A stretch of 64,000 nt of DNA from Antedon mediterranea (GCF_964355755.1 NC_092678.1:2255922-2319921), one strand, 5' to 3'; positions 39,601-50,010 are shown, counted from the first letter of the stretch. Numbers and translations are program-made. The notes: generated by a model not told the origin, from the letters alone.

Positions 39601-42600
39601 TGGAGTATTCTCTCTATTGGGAATAGTGAATAGTCATACACTATAAATGAACTGTTCCTACATTGTCATGCAAAGTTTTCTATAATAAACCGATGCTGCA
39701 GAGTTTTGTTGAATATTTCTATTAAACAAAGGTTGGATAAAAACAGTTACCGTTGATTCAATATTTTATTTTACATGCTTCTGTGGAAAATACATTATTA
39801 CTTTACACAGGAAAACTTTGTACAATTAATTTCTAACTCTCTCACAATTGGACAACTAGAAAATTAGGTCTCCAACTCATTTCAAAACAAGACTTGTTTA
39901 CCTAAGGATTGGTTGCAAAATAATGTTTGGCCAAAAATTATGAGAAATAATTATGGACAAATCAACAACCAACATCATGAAAAGCCCTGCTTCTGGGTTT
40001 TCCCATTATCTTGAGTGTATACTTTCGTTTTTAAGCAACTACTGTACAAAGCCTAAGGTGTTTGAAAATCATTTTACACAGTAAGAAACATGTGTGCATG
40101 TGGAAAATGTTTAACGTAGCATGTTAAAAACTACTAAAATAATGAGCAAGTTGAGAACAATGTGCCCATGTGGTTAGAAATCGCTCCTCCAAGATACTGG
40201 TTAAAGCGAACTGTTGGTCAATGCAATCCCAGACTATTTATAGAACTCGGGGCTAAAAAATCTCTATTGAACTGTTGAAATATCCCCACTATAAGAATGG
40301 TATGAACCAAAAGGTGAATGGCTGGTTTACTTAAACCTTCAATTCTGTTTACATAATTGATGTTATTAACAATTTTACAATACTTTATCTGTCAAGATTG
40401 TTCACAATAATTTCCTCATTTTTTACAATGCGTTTTATTTTCATCGGTGAAGGTCGATGAAACGGTGATCACGTCTTCTTAGATGTAGTCCGCAGAGCTT
40501 GTTAATAAGAAACGCACCATCTGTTTGCCATTTTTATTTGAAAATTACTATTAAATGGTTATTTATAGACTAAATCTTTTTAATGAATTTATCTTTTATT
40601 ACTTTTTTTATTCAGTTTTTTGGTATTAAATATATCTGATGTAGATAGGTTTCATGAAATCCAAACTAATTGTACATTTTTAAAATAAAGTAACTATATG
40701 CCCCATATTAAAAAAAAAAAAACTGTATACTGTACAAGGAGGAGGGCATTATAGCTCAAATAACATAACTAATTACTACAGTAGGTCAAAAATTGATTGA
40801 CAATTTTCAACTAAATTGCCCAGTATGGTTATCTTAATTTTGTAAGCATAATCAGTATTATTATGCATCATCATACTAAGCACTGTAATTATTAAGCATG
40901 AGAATTCGCAGTCATTTACACAGAATTATAATATATTACAGTTTCTAAATTATTAAACAGTAACTTATAGTAGTTGTATGCGACAGGAATAAATACAAAT
41001 TTTGATAACTGGAAAAAAAAATAGGTGGCCAGAGCGTACTTGATCACTTAATTTACCCTCGAGTAACGCAATTTATAACCTACGCGCCTGGAATAAAATT
41101 CAGCGAAGAAGATTAATTTAACCTTTCCGCTGAATTAACAAGTATACGAGTTAAATGCTAATGGTGTTGTATTTCTCATTTATTGGTATTTTGTATAATA
41201 TCCCCAATGACTAACATATGAAATAGATTATTTTGTCTAGAAAAGGTTTTGTTTCCTGTCGTCTTTATTATGTACTGTACAAATGATAATGAATAGTTAT
41301 ACATAAAAGGTGGACAAGATGGAGAAAATGTAATAATCCAAGGTGATAAAAATCCAGGGTGATTAATGGAGGCAGGGATGACCCAGCCTAAATTTCTACC
41401 ACCCAACATATGTTACCTTTCACCCATATTAATAGTATCTATCTTGTCACACCCTAAGCTTTCTATTATCTATCAATGGGTGTGTAAGTTACATTCCATA
41501 TCCAGTGAATACAAGCATTTGTCTTTGTAAGCAACAATTATCTTTAATTTTGTGTGTAAATATAAGAGCAACAGATTTGAGGCAGTAGAAAAGGTAGTGA
41601 ACTTGGCTATTATGTTAAATGGATAAATGATAACAAACAATATTATTTGAAGTATATACACTGAAACAATATAATGTTCTCGATTACTGTATGGCAATAA
41701 AACAATATTAATAAATAATATCTCATAGATAGAACTGCAAAAAGTATTACATGAACAGTGTGGTATACTGTATGTTTTGTTTAGCTGCAAAGCAGTTTAA
41801 GTTCCTTCTTAATTTTTTTTTTTTTTTTTTTTTTTTGTAATATATTCTTAAACATTTATTTTCTTGGCTTGGAGACACAACAAGGCTTATTGATATTGCA
41901 ATGGTAATTGTTTAACTACTGCAAAGTAGCTTTGTGCAAAAGTATTGTCAATTTTCTTAGTACACAGTACAATTACGTCAGAGTAGAACATCTGACCAAT
42001 TGACTATAATACAAAACCACAGTTAAATATCTGACGCTACACGATATGAGGTATATCCTGGATGTGGTCACAACAGTTAGGATGTTCTGACAACTTTCAG
42101 TTGCTAGGTGGTGATGTTCTGACAACTTTCAGTTACCGGATGGTGATGTTCTGACAACTTTCAGTTGCTAGGTGGTGATGTTCTGACAACTTTCAGTTGC
42201 TAGGTGGTGATGTTCTGACAACTTTCAGTTACCGGATGGTGATGTTCTGACAACTTTCAGATATTGGATGGTGATGTTCTGACAACTTTCAGTTACTGGT
42301 TGGTGATATTCTGACAACTTTCAGTTGCTAGGTGGTGATATTCTGACAACTTTCAGTTGCTACAGTAGGTGGTGATATTCTGACAACTTTCAGTTGCTAG
42401 GTGGTGATATTCTGACAACTTTCAGTTGCTACAGTAGGTGGTGATATTCTGACAACTTTCAGTTGCTAGGTGGTGATATTCTGACAACTTTCAGTTGCTA
42501 CAGTAGGTGGTGATATTCTGACAACTTTCAGTTATTGGATGACAACTTTCAGTTACCGGATGGTGATGTTCTGACAACTTTCAGTTATTGGATGACAACT

Positions 42601-45111
42601 TTCAGTTACCGGATGGTGATGTTCTGACAACTTTCAGTTATTTGATGGTGATGTTCTGACAACTTTCAGTTACCGGATGGTGATGTTCTGACAACTTTCA
42701 GTTACCGGATGGTGATGTTCTGACAACTTTCAGTTACCGGATGGTGATGTTCTGACAACTTTCAGTTACCAGATGGTGATGTTCTGACAACTTTCAGTTA
42801 CTGGATGGTGATGTTCTGACAACTTTCAGTTACCGGATGGTGATATTCTGACAACTTTCAATTACTGGGTGGTGATATTCTGACAACTTTCAGTTGCTAG
42901 GTGGTGATATTCTGACAACTTTCAGTTGCTACAGTAGGTGGTGATATTCTGACAACTTTCAGTTGCTAGGTGGTGATATTCTGACAACTTTCAGTTGCTA
43001 CAGTAGGTGGTGATATTCTGACAACTTTCAGTTATTGGATGACAACTTTCAGTTACCGGATGGTGATGTTCTGACAACTTTCAGTTATTGGATGGTGATG
43101 TTCTGACAACTTTCAGTTACCGGATGGTGATGTTCTGACAACTTTCAGTTACCGGATGGTGATGTTCTGACAACTTTCAGTTACCGGATGGTGATGTTCT
43201 GACAACTTTCAGTTACCAGATGGTGATGTTCTGACAACTTTCAGTTACTGGATGGTGATGTTCTGACAACTTTCAGTTACCGGATGGTGATATTCTGACA
43301 ACTTTCAATTACTGGGTGGTGATGTTCTCACAACATTCAGTCGATAGGTGGTGATGTTTTCTTGTCGATGACCAAATGATTTAAACATTTTTTTTGGGAA
43401 CAGAAATGCATTCAGCATAGTAGACTTTAATTTTGCATCTATTATAATAAACATTTACTAAACATCATGCAGACAGATCTATAGTCACTTGTTGGGTTTT
43501 GCCTTTGTTCTCTATCACTTGATGTAACTTATTTATCAAGTAGAAGACATCCTTATTGTCCATCCAGCAGATTAAACATACAGTATCTCTGCTTAAAATC
43601 TATCATTTCCTATCATTTGACAAATCACTTAATTAAAATTGATAAGTTATCAAAAGAATTCTCATATTTGTTTTAAAATGATGTGAATAAAAAAGACATG
43701 ATGTTGATTGATTGAAAGGTCGTGACCTTTTGATTGAATGTGACGGACACGTTTGGGTTAGTCACTGTAATAAACTCTGCCAGGTACATAATTTTATTTT
43801 AAAAATAGATTTAAATTAAAACCTTATACAGAAACAAAAATTTCAATTTTGTACATTTAATCTTTTTTCAATATTTAGACAGGCCAATGAGGTCCAATCA
43901 GGGTAACTTGCAGTCGTGCTTTCGTTTTGGGAAAATGACGTATTGATGTGTGATCAGTTGTCATCTCGGCCTAAAAGCTGTGTTGAGGAATTCCCAACTT
44001 TCCTTGCAATGCTCACAATGAATTAACGTGACTTATCTTGTTCCTAGGTTGTGGATTGTCGCAAATTGTATTCGTGATGAGACTTGTCATGGTTCAACGC
44101 ACAATGGTACTGTAGCCATCAGTTGAAGTTACTTACTATAAAGTATATCATACTGTACATGTAACATACAATTTATTTTTATCGTAAAATATTAATTAAT
44201 TAATAAATTTATGGAAAGATAAATTTTTAATATAGTAAGGACTGGAATCAATATTTTACAGTAGTACTAACCATATGCCTTTTTTAAAATCATATATTTT
44301 ATAGCATTTTTAGGTAAATTTGTCTGTACTACAGTACATTATACACCCTGTACAGTTTGGAATTGTGTGTACTTTTATTGACAGTGTTTAGCACTAAAAG
44401 AAGTACTTTCCCCAGGCTAAATCAACTTTGTTTTCGTAACACATTATGATTTTATTAGTTTGTTATTGTGCTGCAAACATGACCTTTCTGGGGTAGACAC
44501 ACACAACAAAACATTGCTATTGAATTGTTCCACAAAATTACATGGATCTTTTGTAATCTCACTATTCTAAAATACAGTAGGTGAACCTAGCTATTATGCA
44601 TCTATCAGATTGAAAAGTAGTTGAAAGATACATGAAAGTAGATAAAATGGCATTAGCTGTGCAAACACACTTGAGTTATGCGTGCACACCACAAATCATA
44701 ATCATTTGTAGTTAATCAATGGTTAACTCTGTTATACCTTCGCATGCAATAAAACTCTGATGTAACTCCAATATGACCAAAAGGTTTCAGTGTTATATTG
44801 TATCTGGTGTCTAGATCACACACGTTTAACGCAAAACAATGCGTAAATATAGCTTTTTTTGCACATAATACAAGAAGCACGGGTATACTAGAAGTACTCT
44901 CAATGGATCCAAAAGGAGCAATAATTCTGAGAGACACACCTAATGGTTGTCACCTGGTGTGTCGATCATGCACTCTTACTAATTTAGCTCTTAGCTTTCT
45001 GCTTCTTACCTGGTAATGGACTACATCCTTGGAGGTTCCATTTTCTGACTTGCTTCGGTAGATAGTAGAGGTAGTCCTTGGCCTCTCCTGATCCCTAGAG
45101 TGTTGGCTCAT
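12261..45111 (-). CDS. FOXP: FOXP-subfamily forkhead transcription factor (complete, 12 coding exons)
   Basis: Exons, 5' to 3' on the minus strand: 45010-45111 (coding part), 33732-33911, 29933-30125, 27191-27404, 24543-24656, 22679-22853, 22111-22360, 18842-19020, 15339-15466, 14892-15021, 14202-14482, 12261-12687. The CDS is 2373 bases, 790 aa, all phases closing. Domains: Gln-rich region (about 45-140, longest run six Q), LWKEV block of exon 4, C2H2 finger (C251/C256/H269/H274), leucine zipper (about 286-314), RRR-x-SEKY linker, forkhead (about 423-505), sumoylation-type IKHE (551-554), acidic tail. FOXP proteins dimerise through the zipper and bind DNA as repressors or activators in the nucleus. 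The long vertebrate FOXP2 polyQ and the PLNLV CtBP-binding motif after the zipper are both absent. The start ATG has an in-frame TGA nine bases upstream. There is one gene here; vertebrates have four paralogues, so 1/2/3/4 cannot be assigned. Confidence 0.95.
12688..14201. other. FOXP intron (between last two coding exons)
   Basis: Very AT-rich, especially 12950-13860. A slightly GC-richer patch at 13900-14070 contains a 66-codon minus-strand ORF without splice support. I see nothing else. Confidence 0.6.
15132..15282. mobile_element. Fold-back MITE, family A (FOXP intron)
   Basis: Left end ccttgtctacactatcaaac is intact and the inner tgatgtacctatatatgg and atcactaccatgtttgg modules are present; the right end is decayed (actagttagacaggtcttta). 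Confidence 0.7.
15339..15466 (-). CDS. FOXP: FOXP exon: second half of the forkhead (recognition helix)
   Basis: This exon begins at [20 protein letters not shown], the recognition helix and following strand of FOXP forkheads, and continues [18 protein letters not shown]. The split between ...RNAATWK and NAVRH is the intron position seen in vertebrate FOXP genes. It pairs with exon 18842-19020 across a 3.4-kb intron. Confidence 0.97.
15671..15730 (+). repeat. Three perfect 20-bp tandem copies
   Basis: The unit atgttccataccatagctca is repeated exactly three times in the FOXP intron between the two forkhead exons. Confidence 0.95.
16799..16936. mobile_element. Fold-back MITE, family A, complete copy (FOXP intron)
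   Basis: Ends ctctgtctacactatcaaac and gtttgatagtgtagacagag are well preserved; caaatatggtagtgatatga lies inside. Confidence 0.8.
16981..17037 (+). repeat. tRNA-like sequence lacking an anticodon arm
   Basis: GCCCCAA at the 5' end pairs perfectly with TTGGGGC at the 3' end. A D-arm-like tggtctattagtaggat and a good T arm (CCGGG-TTCAATT-CTCGG) are present. Only about ten bases lie between the D and T arms, so the anticodon stem-loop is missing and the total is 57 instead of about 72 bases. It is best read as a tRNA pseudogene or tRNA-derived element. Confidence 0.55.
17582..17670 (+). repeat. tRNA-derived repeat head, second copy
   Basis: The text ggagctgtagcttggtggtt and caaaggttcaatcctgac resembles Pol III A and B boxes and matches the copy at 1885-1960. 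Confidence 0.45.
17700..17828. mobile_element. Fold-back MITE, family A, left end decayed
   Basis: Inner aactagtttgaaaaagtgtg and the right end cttgatagtgtagacagaga are recognisable. The left terminal repeat is mutated. Confidence 0.65.
18370..18735 (-). repeat. Degenerate ~20-bp minisatellite (FOXP intron)
   Basis: About 15 irregular units on the theme cacagaacttgtaggagtct, with variation in both length and sequence. It ends about 100 bases from the forkhead exon donor at 18841. Confidence 0.75.
18842..19020 (-). CDS. FOXP: FOXP exon: first half of the forkhead
   Basis: The exon reads [20 protein letters not shown] and onward through [20 protein letters not shown] to AATWK, nearly identical to vertebrate FOXP forkheads. 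[16 protein letters not shown] is typical of the FOXP subclass. The acceptor (tttcatttctcaaatatag) joins in phase with the exon ending [10 protein letters not shown]. Confidence 0.97.
19021..22110. other. FOXP intron before the first forkhead exon
   Basis: AT-rich. It holds the tRNA-like sequence at 20003-20074 and a 33-bp doublet at about 21577-21640 (ccgtaattacaggcttggga). No exon is evident. Confidence 0.55.
20003..20074 (+). repeat. 72-nt tRNA-like sequence (pseudogene or SINE head)
   Basis: TACCCA and TGGGTA pair at the ends. An aatggtagg D loop, a tctgc...acaga anticodon stem and a canonical TTCGAAT T loop are visible over 72 bases. The T stem is poorly paired and the anticodon loop is unclear, so a functional tRNA is unlikely. 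Confidence 0.45.
22679..22853 (-). CDS. FOXP: FOXP exon: end of zinc finger and leucine zipper
   Basis: It starts at [20 protein letters not shown], giving the two finger histidines, then the zipper heptads [20 protein letters not shown]. The Leu/Val/Met spacing supports dimerisation. After the zipper the text is [12 protein letters not shown]; the vertebrate PLNLV motif is not present. Confidence 0.95.
23640..23990. repeat. Three degenerate ~118-bp tandem copies (FOXP intron)
   Basis: Each copy has tgcaatatttgccaaat or a variant of it, then ttttcccagaatttaaac. Copies have diverged substantially and one lacks the first half. Confidence 0.6.
24260..24480 (+). repeat. Dispersed 'cctttaatagg' repeat fragment
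   Basis: Phrases such as gtccctttaataggtgtg and cctctaagtaggggttgg recur with variation at about 4790-4830 and 34030-34170. They look like scattered remnants of one interspersed family; ends are not definable. Confidence 0.4.
24543..24656 (-). CDS. FOXP: FOXP exon: C2H2 zinc-finger knuckle
   Basis: The exon encodes [18 protein letters not shown] and then DNFSSFLK, the cysteine half of the FOXP finger (C-x4-C). The histidines are supplied by the next exon at 22679-22853, so the intron splits the finger. Confidence 0.95.
25621..26346 (+). repeat. 20-bp minisatellite, about 36 copies
   Basis: The unit is attcaataaatgtaccctct. Variant positions are c/t in tgcacc and ct/tg in the last bases. It is very homogeneous, so it was probably expanded recently. 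Every unit carries AATAAA on the plus strand, antisense to FOXP. Confidence 0.97.
26347..27190. other. FOXP intron remainder
   Basis: AT-rich sequence between the 25.6-kb minisatellite and the LWKEV exon. I see no gene or repeat of note. Confidence 0.5.
29748..29890. mobile_element. Fold-back MITE, family A, right end truncated
   Basis: Left end tctgtctacactatcaaact and inner aaatatggtagtgatat (twice) are clear. The right inverted repeat is cut off at gtcacataaa, 43 bases from a FOXP exon donor (29932). Confidence 0.75.
30126..33344. other. FOXP intron 2
   Basis: It contains a minus-strand tRNA-derived head (about 31225-31320, with tatgttcgaatcttgc as B box). Elsewhere it is AT-rich non-coding sequence without recognisable genes. 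Short ORFs at 31685 and 32707 lack any support. Confidence 0.5.
33345..33510 (+). repeat. Dispersed repeat, uninterrupted copy
   Basis: It runs tttagtcaaagactgg...gagggcccagttatgatcag...aaagtgcacattagctagat. A second copy at about 49905-50935 is split by the 848-bp transposon; this one shows the empty site (around 33448-33460). Confidence 0.75.
35967..36084 (+). repeat. ~60-bp tandem doublet
   Basis: Two copies of aaaacatattactgtaatat followed by tgtactaaagacatgtattg, differing at few bases. Each carries one TACTGTA. Confidence 0.85.
36855..37275 (+). repeat. ~65-85-bp tandem repeat (FOXP intron)
   Basis: Five to six units of the form gggtcaagggttaagatgtg followed by ctcagctaatggtacggata and gaaagggcaagtaggagaga. 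The last two units are near identical. Both strands stay open over several units, so the ORFs here are repeat by-products. Confidence 0.85.
38090..38500 (+). repeat. Degenerate array with a 66-bp higher-order unit
   Basis: Simple phrases (ttccattctatgttac, gggaattc) are followed at 38270-38490 by a better-kept unit: gtgttaattagagctctcca ... ccatggtacaagag ... ccatgttacaggaatt. Confidence 0.75.
39063..39078 (+). repeat. Run of 16 G
   Basis: An uninterrupted G16 tract in very AT-rich surroundings. It could form a G-quadruplex; length may also be unstable or mis-called in assembly. Confidence 0.9.
42080..43356 (+). repeat. ~32-bp minisatellite with higher-order structure
   Basis: About 38 units of ggtgatgttctgacaacttt + cagtta/gccggat. 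Sub-types differ at gatgtt/gatatt and at the last 7 bases. A block of roughly 550 bases (from about 42290) is repeated in similar order from about 42860, showing segmental duplication within the array. Five units contain CTACAGTAG in place of CTAG. Confidence 0.95.
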
Positions 45112-45165
45112 GGGGACTCATAGAAGACTGCTCTTTTGCTACAAAGTTTGCTCTTTGGTTCCAAT
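45010..45165 (-). CDS. FOXP: FOXP 5' exon with start codon and an overlapping short uORF
   Basis: An acceptor (gtgtttttcag) precedes 45165 and a GTAAGA donor follows 45010. Main translation starts at 45111 ([16 protein letters not shown]...), preceded nine bases upstream by an in-frame TGA. Another ATG at 45121 opens an eight-codon frame (MSPHEPTL, stop at 45095) that overlaps the main start in another frame. The 34 encoded residues are Ser/Thr/Arg-rich, as at FOXP N-termini, and end in phase 0 for joining to [10 protein letters not shown] at 33911. An unseen small exon between them cannot be excluded. Confidence 0.75.
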
Positions 45166-46944
45166 CTGAAAAACACAAAACAAAATATCCTCATTAGAAT
45201 AATGGAATAATAGAAGGACAGATGATTTTACCATACAGATAACTTGCAGGAAATGTTCGTATGTTTTGTTTATCACCCTAGAGGATTTCTGCAATATTAT
45301 TCAACTACAAACAATGATGCTTCAGTTTGCACTGTCAAATAATAATCTTCAGCCTAGCTTTGAGGGCTGTTTAGTGTTAAAGACATTTTACAATATGCAT
45401 ATTCTGAGAATTTTGAACTAAAAGTGTCTAATACAGCTCAGCAATGCAGTGAACCCATTATATTTGCAGAAGTTGCCAAAGAAATAGAAACTATCATAAT
45501 AAACAATGAATAAAAAGAAAAGATTAATTTTAAACAACAAATAAAAATAGATTGTTATTCACCACAATAAATACAGTTTTGACTCATAGGACTACTAGTG
45601 TGTTACTTTACAAGATGATAATAATTTTTCTTCAGCCTTTCTTTCCTAATAGATATTTATTTTTTGAAACTCTAGGAAAAGCTTGCCCGTGGCAATCTGG
45701 AAACACAGAGGAGAAATCACCAAATAAAGAACTTTCTTTTAACCTTTCATGACCCTCAAAAGGCAGTGCTCACAGAATCAGTTGCCCGAGGTCCCATGGC
45801 AACCAACAAAAAATTACACTGGGCAGCTAAATTTAAAATGGTCTATCCTGAAGGGCAACCTAATAAAATCCCAAAAGAAAAATGTTCTGACCTTTTGAGT
45901 AAAAAAAACTAGTTTAAGTTGAAGACATTTGTATGTAGAAAAAATATGATGCAAATAAAAATGGGGACGGTAAATGAATTGTAAAACTTTGAGTAAAACC
46001 AATTTTGTTTTGTTTCTGCGAGCACTGAGATAGTACATTAAAACAGTTTGATTATAGTGTGATAAAAGTTAATTCTAGCTTCAATAAATTTACAGCTACA
46101 AATGTTTCAAGTGTAAATGTTACATAATAAATATCATTTGTTTTATTCTCTCGGTATTTAAAAAAAAAATGTCTACAAATATCATAACAATTAATAAGAA
46201 TGATACAAACAATAATTAGGACATTGTAAAGTGTCTGAAATCTTAGCGATTACACTTTACAAGTTATCAGAAGCAAACTACTTCCTCGATAGACAAAGCG
46301 AAGATGCAACTTGTGGCTTGTTTGCATGTTTACAATGATGCATGCGGAGCTCAGGAAACACACTTCCATATGGTTAAGTAAACAACAAGCCTAGTACCAC
46401 CTCTGAATGGGGTCAAGCCAAAACAATACAATGAGACCTACAACTGAACTCCGCTCTATTATAAATGTACTCTACTGCAGGCAGCATATTATACTATTGT
46501 GTATTTTTGGTCAATCTTTTAACAATGTACTCTTGAAAATACAGAGTTAGACAAAAGCTTGATGCTTTAGCTTCTTAAAAGTTTGTTAACTTTTTAAATC
46601 ACAGACAAAAGGTATTTATTGTTTGGTTTAAAAGGGAAATAAAGTCAACAAATACACTTTGTAAAAATTGTAGTTTCAGACAAAAAGCAAAGTATTTCAA
46701 ATTTCAAAAGTTTATTTGTTGCTCAGTTTTAGAAAAGAAAGCAAGTCAACAAATGTATTTGGATTTAGAATAAAAAGCAAACAATTTAGATGTTTAATCA
46801 TTGAACTGAAACCTTTTAGAGATATAAGTTTGATTTGAAATTGCTCCAAAAGCTTAACAAACAGAGCTACAGTCTGGAAATCTTTAGCATGGTCCACACT
46901 TAAAAATCAATCCAATTAATCAGAAACCTGGTACTGTATATTAT

Positions 46945-47182
46945 CACGGCTCTATTTAATACTAGTCCAGCTCTATTTAATACTAGTCCAGCTCTATTTA
47001 ATACTAGTCCAGCTCTATTTAATACTAGTCCAGCTCTATTTAATATGTGCCTAGCTCTATTTAATACTAGCCCAGCTCTATTCTATGTACTAGCCCTACT
47101 CTAGTAAATCCTACAGTAGCCCAGCTCTATTTAGTACTAGCCCAGCTCTATTTAGTACTAGCCTGGCTCTATTTAGTTTAAA
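46945..47182 (+). repeat. 21-bp minisatellite, about 11 copies
   Basis: The unit is agctctatttaatactagtcc, with variants tactagccc and one ctacagtagccc at 47111-47120. Confidence 0.9.
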
Positions 47183-47730
47183 TAAATTATTTTTAGTCAA
47201 CTTTATCATCTTTCAAGCCTGGTTAATTTAAATTAAAAATTGTCTGACCACATGTTATGCTATCTAAACTCTAGTTGGTAAAAGATTTATGGTCATTCCT
47301 GATCTTCTAATCTGCTGTAGAGGGCTCTGTTTTCTGCATCTGATATTGGTATTTTTTCCTCAATTAATACTGTAGGGGAATCCCCAGATTGTACATGATT
47401 TCCTGTAGAATTGTTCTTTTTAAAAGTGTTTCCCCAAACTATTATAAAGTATAAACTTAAAAGAAAGTTTAAAAGAAAAAAAAATACAGCAATTGTTTAA
47501 TAAAACTACTAAAATAATACAGTATGCCCCATTTCTATAACAATGCTCTTTATCACTGATATCACTACAATTTCGATCTCGCTTCCTGGAAATCTTGTTT
47601 TCACGCAAGTAGAAGGCCAGAAAAAAGTTCTTGATATTTGGAGACTAATATTTTAGAATGTACAAGATGAATAAATTATGTTTGAGAAAAGCTTTCTTTT
47701 GTTGTTTGCTATATGACACACTTTTATTTA

Positions 47731-48578
47731 CCGTATATTTCGGTGTATAAGTCGCACCTGTGTATAAGACGCACCCACTAACTGAGAGTAAAATATCGGT
47801 ATTTTTTATATCGTCGATGTATAAGACGCACTTTATATTTCATCAAAACAATATTTTTTTAAATTGTAATCAATATTATTGTAATAATATATTTTGTTAT
47901 ATCTACAACGCTCTCCTTTATTTAGCTTTTTTCTTACCTAGGCTCGGCCGCGCCCAGCCTCAACAAGTTATTTCTAACTTGTTATTCGTGAGTTTCGTAC
48001 CCGCAACATCGAGTGCATGACCGTGTGTGTAACACGCACGCGTGTGTGCTAGCCTCGCTCGATCATTTCGAGAGGGCGCACGTTTTCACGGACAATCGTA
48101 TTCGATTAGTATCTATGTATCCGAGAAGTGTGTACGCTAGGTCCATGCTATAATCACCTGGAGAATATACTAGTCGAATACCGTACACCATGTGGCTGCC
48201 AAGAAGGGCTTGCGCTGGGGGTACGGCGGTCGGCGATCGTGCGTATAACTATAAATAAATACTAACCTATTCCAATCGTAAACGTTTACAAATGAAATTT
48301 TATCGGAGCGCCTAAAACAGCTCCATAATGAACAAATCTTTTCATCATATTTAGTATAACATCATGCTAAAATGCCTTGAAAACTAGGCAGAAGCAGGTT
48401 GCCGTTACGTTAGTACACTGTAGCTGGGCTAGCCTAGTAGCCTACTCAGGCCTAGCCAACGAGGTGACGATATGTACAATCTGTGTGGTGAGGCATATGT
48501 TCGGTGTATAAGACGCACCCTTAATTTAGAGGTCAAATTTGCGTGTCAAAAGTGCGACTTATACACCAAAATATACGG
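47731..48578. mobile_element. 848-bp TA-flanked non-autonomous DNA transposon, copy 1
   Basis: The ends are inverted repeats starting CCGTATATTTCGGTGTATAA (right end reads CCGTATATTTTGGTGTATAA on the other strand) and are flanked by TA on both sides. The sub-terminal motif tgtataagacgcacc recurs inside both ends. The interior is GC-richer than its surroundings (cgtgtgtgtaacacgcacgc) and encodes nothing convincing. TA target sites suggest Tc1/mariner-type mobilisation, though I cannot name the family. Confidence 0.9.
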
Positions 48579-49052
48579 TAGCTTTTCTGTTGTTGTTTTT
48601 TGTACCTTATTCAACCACTGTTACCCATAACAATCTTCTTCGAATTTAGATCAAAATGTATTACAGTATAAATGAAAGTACAAATCAAATTCTGTGTATT
48701 TTTCACCCGAATCAAACATTAATCTTTAATAGCTTTCAAATACTGAGTCCATTCAAACATTAAAATCTTTCTTTTAGTATAGCTTTTGTCAACATAGGAA
48801 ACATAATTATTCCATGCTTTCTTTATTCTTACTGTGTACGTTACGATTCCACTCATTCACACCTGCGGCCGTTAAGTCTACTACAATTGGAATTGATTAA
48901 CGAAAGTGTCAAGATTTAATTTACTAATATTTTGTAGACTGTTGGGAAAACTGTTTTAATAATTTTTAATTTTTCAACTTTATTTGGGCCATACAGTAAT
49001 ATAAACTACAGTTATTTTTCTAATAACAGAAATGATTATTAAACAAAACAAA

Positions 49053-49320
49053 GGGCGTGTGGCACAGTGTGTTGGACGTTGGATTACTGATCGCCATATC
49101 GCGAGTTCAGATCCAACTCTCACCGTATTGCTTGTATCCTTAAACAAGACACTTTACTTGCGTTTGCCTCTTTTTACCCAGTTAGGTCAGGACACAACTT
49201 TGCGCTGTTTGCTAGCTGCATTATGGTAGTATGTTTGGTTAAAAAAAAATGAACGAGTAACAATGTGAAGCGCTTAGAAGCATTGTGCAATAAGTGCTAT
49301 ATAATCTAATGAATAATATT
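49053..49320 (+). mobile_element. tRNA-derived SINE
   Basis: The head (gcgtgtggcacagtgtgttg, gcgagttcagatccaactct) matches Pol III A and B boxes. The body includes aaacaagacactttacttgc, and the tail reads gaagcgcttagaagcattgtgc...aagtgctatataa before an att-rich end, as in many marine-invertebrate SINEs. Confidence 0.75.
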
Positions 49321-50010
49321 ATTCTTTAATCATTATTAAAATATTTATTATCAAAAGTGTTAATAGAGCTACAATTTAGTATAGTCAATCAGACAGGGTC
49401 CATCTGTATTTTGTAAATTTCTTAATACAGTACTACAGTTCAGTTGTGTTTTTTAAATCTTTACAATTACTATAAATACGGTATGAATTATGACTTACAA
49501 CAATCTTAGCGCCATTGTTACCTACACAATACAAATTATGGAGCTCAGAACGCTAGGTCGTCTGCTGCACGAGAGAGGTTAAAGCAGGTCATACTGAAAT
49601 CAAACCAACCCACTCAAGCCATTATGATTGTCAGTTGATTAGCAGACTAAATAAAACGCAGTAATATAAATATCTTTGTCGACATTCAATATCCAAATTT
49701 TATAGTAATTTTTATGATGATATTATTGACAAGATTTGTGTTCCAATGATATTTAAATTATCTAAATGCCTGCATAATTTAAATAGAAATAATTGCAAAT
49801 AATTGCTATAAAAAATTACCAGTTACTGTGCATGAGCAATAAATTATTATCATATTGTTGGATGTTCAGACCAGGAAAGTAGTCAATAACAATTATTATT
49901 TCTTTATACTGGATAGCCTCTTCAGTCAAAGACTGTTCTACCAGAGGGCCCAGTTATGATCAGTGGCTGTGTGTATTACTGTAGTACATGTACACCGGTG
50001 TAACCTCCTA

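Larger units (their letters stand above)
33912..45009. other. FOXP intron 1 (coding), 11 kb, repeat-rich
   Basis: No exon was found in this interval on the minus strand. It holds several minisatellites (36.9, 38.1, 42 kb), a ~60-bp doublet (35967-36084), a 16-G tract and a long T tract (41808-41836). TACWGTA motifs are frequent from 34 kb on. Confidence 0.55.

Noticed and set aside
41473-41790. 105-codon minus-strand ORF in the FOXP intron
   Set aside because: AT-driven open frame rich in Ile/Leu/Tyr; no family resemblance.
42080-43356. Possible CRISPR-like array
   Set aside because: Units are contiguous near-identical tandem repeats with no unique spacers, in animal DNA.
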